64,000 nucleotides of DNA from Tetrastigma voinierianum (lineage: Eukaryota; Streptophyta; Magnoliopsida; Vitales; Vitaceae). Positions 59,296 through 64,000 of the stretch are shown one piece after another. The notes under the pieces were generated by a model, which was given only the letters and a program-made list of their open reading frames with translations, was not told the DNA's origin and made no database searches. Numbering within the stretch: position 1 is the stretch's first letter; each line of letters begins with the position of its first letter. The position numbers were made by a program, and so were the translations under genes. Location of the stretch: contig JAEQBH010002431.1 of NCBI GenBank assembly GCA_016808115.1, positions 1 to 64,000 of the forward strand. Reading direction: 5' to 3'.

Positions 59296-60075
59296 GAATT
59301 TATTGCATTACGGTTAATTAGTTAATTTTAGTTATGTTCTCATACTCTTACTGATGAACTAATCATCTAACAGTTTTATCCCAACCAAAAATGGAATACT
59401 TTTTCTGGTCATTATACAACTACTTCAATTGCTGTATTAGTTTTTATATTTATTAAATAACAAGCTATTAATTTTGAGAAAAAATAATTAATGAAATAAG
59501 ATGCCAGATTATTTTTTAAATTCTATTATTTAAAGAAAATAACGATTTCAGTACTAGATCCCTTTTTAATTTTATAATTTTTTTAAATGTTAAACTATAT
59601 TTAATCTATATTGAATTTACCTTTTTGAAAAGATGAAAACTTTCTTCTCAGCTGAAGCATGCTAGCGAGAATGAAATAGACACGCAAAGGGGTAATGTTA
59701 ATGTGAGCACGATCGGTTTTAAATTTTAAAATAGGTTCCATTTTATTGCATTACAGTTCTGTTCATTAATTTTAGTTCTGTTCTCATACTCTTACTGATA
59801 TAGACTAATCATCTAACAGTTTTTTATCCAACCAAAAAATGGAATGCTTTATTTTAAATTAATTGTTGACTAACACAAATTTATATATTAGTTTCATATA
59901 TTTATTAAATATTAAGCTGTTAATTTTGGAAAAATAATTTAATGAAATAAGATACAGTTATTTTAAATTCTATTATTTAAAAATAATTTTAATTACTGAA
60001 TCATACCCAATTTTATAATTTTTTAAATGTTAAATGTAATCTATATTAGTTTACCTTTTGAATAGATGAGAAAAA
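59296..60075. repeat. Tandem duplication, about 345 bp homologous units at 445-bp offset
   Basis: 59296-59640 and 59741-60075 share long words in the same order: tctcatactcttactgat, ctaatcatctaacagtttt, tattaaata, taatgaaataagat, ttttataattttt, aaatgttaaa. The copies differ by many small changes. There is no coding potential. Confidence 0.8.
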
Positions 60076-60499
60076 ACAACTAACAATTTTGAAGTTTGTC
60101 AATGAAAAAAAAGAAAATAGTCCATTAATTTGCATTAAATTCTTTTTTTTTGTAATTTCTATTTTGAACTTATTTTTATGAAAAAACTTACCACTTTCAT
60201 AATGATTTTTAAATTGATGAGATATTTTTTCAACAAAATTCTAAATAAATTCTTTCTATTAAATTCATCCATTCAAATTATTGCTAATGTCCCTGTTTTA
60301 AATCAATTAACCATAATTTGCAATCTTTTTTCCTTCTATGTTGTTGTCCAATACCTTGGTTTGCCTTCTCTAAAGTACTGCACAAATCTAGTAAGCATTT
60401 AATGGTTGGTTCAACTTCTATTCATCATTTTTCCCTGCTCCTCCTTTATGATATCAATGCTCTTTTTAGTTGCCTTTTCTTTGATGATGCCCTTTTTGT
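60076..60499. other. AT-rich flank, no gene recognised
   Basis: T-rich DNA with no domain or repeat signature that I can name. It probably contains the insertion point of the minus-strand element to the right. Confidence 0.4.
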
Positions 60500-61152
60500 T
60501 CGAGCGGGGCTGGGCGTGTAGGGTCGTTGGGGCGGGACACAGGCCAGGTGTGGAAATTTGACTGAGTTCCTAATTGTTGGGGTTGAGATTGGATCGACTG
60601 CCAATCTGTTTGGCCCTACGAGTGCAGACTCTGCGAGAATGATGGGGTCGAGGAACCGCAGTCGCCATTTCAGATCTTTTAATCGTTTATGAGGAAGAAA
60701 AAATAAATTTCTTTGAAAGTTTAGCATCTCGGAATGTGTGCAACTCACTTCGAATTTGACCATGTATTTATAGTAGATGTTAAACTGGTTGGATAGTGAG
60801 CTAAGTTCGTTCCCATTGGATGGGATTTTCTTGATATGATGCTCCCGAGTTAGGTAGTAGATTTAGAAGAAGCGAGTTTAAATTAGGATAATCTTCCTTC
60901 CTTATTGTTGAGATTTGATTGGATTGGCAAGATAATTTATTATTAGGGGTTGATACATTTTACGTATTGGCGAAGCCTGTTCGATTTGAAGGGTATGGAC
61001 AACTACTAATTTATCAGGTGATCTGCACAGCTGCTGTATTTGGGCGCGTTTTAGAGTGAGTATCCGAATCGATCACTGCTGGTACATTACGTGGGCACTC
61101 ATTCCCTTTGGGCAGCGAGTGGGATGGTGAGCTCATTTTTCTAACCCCATCA
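60500..61152 (-). repeat. LTR of a minus-strand Gypsy element (Tat/Ogre-like)
   Basis: On the minus strand the LTR starts tgatggggttagaaaaatga at 61152, directly after a g-rich purine tract. It carries a TATA box (ctactataaatacatg) at about 60761-60776. The left boundary near 60500-60520 is a guess. The gggggcaac/TGxTGGGGTT junction is typical of the Tat lineage and unlike the chromoviruses elsewhere in the window. Confidence 0.6.
60765..60772 (-). promoter_or_regulatory. TATA box of the minus-strand LTR
   Basis: The minus strand reads tataaata in a GC-mixed context, the likely pol II promoter of the LTR. Confidence 0.5.
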
Positions 61153-61171
61153 GTTGCCCCCGACCCTTTTA
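61153..61171 (-). other. Polypurine tract of the minus-strand element
   Basis: The plus strand reads gttgcccccgacccttt; the minus strand is aaagggtcgggggcaac just before the LTR TG. Confidence 0.65.
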
Positions 61172-61658
61172 GTATGCGGATTGTGACGAGGCTATAATTC
61201 TTAACACAGCGGTTGAGATTTCCGCATTAATGCCAGCGGGGTTAGGTTAATTAAGGCTTGGGGTAAGTAGCCACCGTCGTCGATATGTGATGACTCTTTG
61301 GGTTTGCTCGTTTTCTGTTCTATTAGTTTCGTGAGCCTCCTATCCTGTATTTCCTCCCAGTTGACGCAACCTCTTCTTTATTCCCAGCGATCTCACTCTT
61401 CATTTTCTTATAGTTCTTCGTCTGACCCTTTTGTGTAGAATCTTTTTCTGGCATTTTTCACGGACCTTCTTAAGTCCCATTCACCCAGGACCCTTGCTTC
61501 TTTACCCCCTCTTTGATTGAGTCTGACGAAGGTGTTGGGTTAAATTGATTAGTTTAAATTTTCTTTAATTGCTTTTATCATGATTAAGGGTGCAGCTCTT
61601 CTTCTTTAGAATTGGCGAGCTAAAGCTCTGTTATTTGGAGTTACGGGCCCAGGTTAGA
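61172..61658. other. Interval between purine tract and coding-like region
   Basis: Non-coding by inspection. 61320-61560 is pyrimidine-rich (tcctcccag, cttctttaccccctc), which could be a 5' leader or promoter region for the plus-strand ORF to the right. Confidence 0.35.
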
Positions 61659-63480
61659 ATGCCAGAGTGTAGTAGTAGTTTGCACCAAGAGAAACGTTCT
61701 GAGGCGCCTCCTCTTCCATTGGATAGGATAAAGGAAAATAAACTGTTAAATATCACGGGGGTCGGATTACATCGAATCTGTAGTCAGCCTCATAATATTT
61801 GTGGGGACTGGCAGTGGGTCCCGCCGTAGCGGGTTACTGCGAAAGTTATCGACCTCCCACAATGTCATGCGAGTATGGACCCTGATGTGTGACTTTTATA
61901 GTAACTTAGTGCACGGGATGGTATGTTTCTTTGAAGTCACCTTTGATAATGAGGTCTTGTTTTCCCTTCGTCCATGGCAGAAAGGGGTTCTGTGACATTT
62001 CAATGTACAATCTTCCCGACTCGCTCCCATGGTTGAGGTATTTGATGGGCTTATTGCTTTTAGGACAGAGGCTCAGTGACAGTGCAATATGTGACTTTTA
62101 TCTCTGCCTTTTAGTGAGGGCCAGAGATTCCTTTCTTTATACAGCGCCACAGGCCCTGCAGTGATCAGTCTGCTCTTACCATAGGTCGTGGAAGGGGCCT
62201 TATTTATTTGTTAGTGATCATAGCCAGAATATGATCTAACCAGCCAGGCGGCGCTCACAGGCGTTAAAGTGTGGACCCACCCGATAATCTTAATGAGTGT
62301 TTACTCTGTTTTAAGGTATAACGCTGTGCATGTTGGTGAATATTTAGTTTAGCATTGTTCTCATGTTTCCAGGTGCTGGAAAGCTTGACCTTAGATGTCC
62401 CAGAGATATGTGATCTGCCAGCGTTGGCGGAGTGTCTGCTAGATCACTACGAGGGAGGCGATAAGATCGGGCATTCTGCAGTCAGGTGAGATGCCGTTCT
62501 CTTGCCCGACCCTTGCCTCCTTCGCCCGTAAGTCTCTCCCGTTGGGCTTCTCATTGCCTCAGTAGGGGAGAGATTTTGGTTCAGTTGGGAGCCTTTGTCC
62601 GGAAGCCGGTGCGAAAGGAAAAATCAAGCTCTACTTGTGAGAAGATCGGCGGTTTAAACGAGAGTTGAAGCTGAGGCATCTCAGCGCCACATTCGAGAAA
62701 TGGGTAAGTCTTGTCATATAATGGCCCAGAAACTCCCATAGTCGTGAGCTAAGTCGCCCTCAGCTGGCTGTGAAGCGAAAAATCTGGTGGTAGTTGAGCA
62801 GTGGATTGGCGGTTATACTGTGCAGCAATTACGAAATCCACCGCCGGAGTGCTGGGCCTCACCGAAGAGGTGGAAGAGTTGAAGAAGAAAAATCCCAAAT
62901 CGAAAATTGGCGAAGATGAGGACTCTTTAATAGCCCCGTCTTGAGACTCGCGCGACCTGATCTCGTCAGTCCTTAAGGATTCGACCCAGGAGGTCGAAGC
63001 GCGGTTGAAGTGAGGCTCGGCGCATCCGCGGGGGTTTTCGGCGATGTAATCCACGTAATGTCGGCAAATGTCATATCTTGTTCCATGATGATCCGTGTTG
63101 GATGTGACTTCTGCGTTTTGATATGCGAGGTAGCCACTCATTTGGAAAGGTGCGGCCAGATGCGCGAGGAAACTAAAGCAAGCATGTAAAAATGGCCGGA
63201 TCTATAAGCGAAGCGGCTCTCTGCCACGAAGACGGATGGCGCGAAGCGGGCGCGTAGCAGCTAAGGGAGGTGGAGAGACTTGTCAGTCTAAGATACTACG
63301 TCGGCTCGTTAACCAGTGAAAGTAGAGAGGATGTAAGTTCGAAATAAACGATGGCGATTGAAGGTGAGCTTGAAAGATCGGGGTGAACTCGGGTTCGCGA
63401 GTGATTTAGGTGAAAGCGAGGCGGTGAAGGCGCTGATGAAGCCGGTGGTTAGGGATGAGATCAGTATTACATCGAAGCTA
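61659..63480 (+). pseudogene. Degraded plus-strand ORF, probably the antisense accessory ORF of the Tat-like element
   Basis: Scattered open stretches read like protein: MPECSSSLHQEK..PLPLDRIKENKLLN (61659 on), a CDFYSNLVHGMV..V.F stretch (about 61885-61960), an exon-like LESLTLDVPEICDLPALAE segment at 62373-62485 and a charged coiled-coil-like TEEVEELKKKNPKSKIGEDE at about 62860-62930. The FYxNL-type motif recalls the putative plant transposon domain found in extra ORFs of Tat-lineage elements, some of which lie antisense between pol and the 3' LTR. Position fits: right beside the purine tract and opposite in strand to the LTR. Stops and shifts are frequent. It could instead be a fragment of an unrelated host gene. 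I do not recognise a catalytic domain. Confidence 0.42.
62373..62485 (+). pseudogene. Exon-like segment within the plus-strand ORF
   Basis: A 113-bp open segment has a good acceptor (ctcatgtttccag) and donor (gtcag/gtgag). It encodes VLESLTLDVPEICDLPALAE and an acidic continuation ending GHSAVR. This suggests the ORF was spliced. The family is unknown. Confidence 0.4.
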
Positions 63481-64000
63481 TTCTTGAAGAATCTCGAAGG
63501 CTAATCGCGCGGCGGCGACCCGATCATCAAGATCGCGTAAATGAAGCGGCTCGTCGCGAAGCCCTCGAGGCCCGGTGACGCGCTAGAGAGGTGGCTGCGT
63601 GATGAAGCCTCCAGAAGTAAGATTAGGTTGAGCGGGTGAATGAGGAGTGTCGGGGGCTGGCATTGGGGACCTTCGGCGTATGGCTTTGGTTGATCAGGGA
63701 TGAGTTTATTAGACAATTGAGGATCAAGCCGAGTGCTTAGTGAACTCACGGGTGGCTCGCTTTTCGTGAAGCCGTTCACGTATACGGACTTGGACTTGAC
63801 CGACGCAAGTGGCGGACGGGGAGATCTTTTATGAATTATTCCGAAAGGCTTGGGTGCACTCCTGATGAGGGCCCTCCCTCTTCCGTGCGTTCCTCCTGCG
63901 CGCTTAAGTTTCACCAGCCTGATCTCTGCTTTGATGTCGACTTTTATACTTTTCCTTTATGTACGCCTATTTCCTTTTGATGGGCCTGGGGCCCAAGACA
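63481..64000. other. Window end, no gene recognised
   Basis: A GC-richer stretch presumed to continue the interior of the minus-strand element. A 137-codon minus ORF (63501-63914) shows no motif I can name. Confidence 0.35.

Noticed and set aside
60446..60763. 105-codon minus-strand ORF as a gene
   Set aside because: It largely overlaps the presumed LTR and starts just downstream of its TATA box; it is most likely transcribed LTR sequence without a conserved protein.
63501..63914. 137-codon minus-strand ORF as pol of the Tat-like element
   Set aside because: The orientation would fit, but I could find no protease, RT, RNase H or integrase motif in it.

Overview
This is nuclear DNA of a flowering plant, most likely a eudicot; the species cannot be named from it. 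The signs are an intron-containing LRR receptor-like protein (RLP) locus, a plant-type 60S ribosomal protein L7 exon fragment, and nested chromodomain-bearing Ty3/Gypsy (chromovirus, Tekay/Del-like) LTR retrotransposons with 2-kb LTRs. No bacterial operon, CRISPR array, rRNA or tRNA gene was seen. No gene in the window looks intact. It is a wrecked resistance-type gene buried in retrotransposons.

Layout. (1) 1-34765, plus strand: an EIX/Cf-type RLP pseudogene cut by four insertions of one chromovirus family, all antisense to the gene: an LTR remnant ending at 897, a solo LTR (1644-3573, 5-bp target duplication ttatg), element 1 (5786-25001, duplication acttc) and element 2 (25388-34344, duplication tgatt). 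Element 1 carries a solo LTR (10007-12120) and a sense-oriented, pol-deleted relative, element N (14705-21490). When the insertions are disregarded, the RLP reading order continues across each junction. (2) 34766-43614: intergenic DNA with a second RLP 3' end (36719-37035), an LTR fragment, an RPL7 exon fragment (38681-38822) and an antisense solo-LTR-like block (about 40080-42258). (3) 43620-58682: element 3, plus strand, with duplication atctt. Each LTR was separately hit by another LTR insertion, and protease, RT (YVDD), integrase and chromodomain remnants lie between them. (4) 58688-60500: AT-rich DNA with a roughly 445-bp tandem duplication. (5) About 60500-64000: the 3' end of a different Gypsy element on the minus strand (LTR, purine tract, TATA) that resembles the Tat/Ogre lineage. 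It is followed by degraded plus-strand coding-like DNA that I read as an antisense accessory ORF.

The genes do not work together as a pathway. The main story is the order of invasion: RLP exon/intron amplification, then antisense chromovirus insertions into the gene, then insertions into those insertions. The most unusual structures lie in the untranslated leaders of the chromoviruses: a run of six A/T hairpins, a dispersed ATTGTATTGC-type motif, a GC-rich block between AT-rich blocks, and a short palindrome. They recur in several elements at the same relative place.
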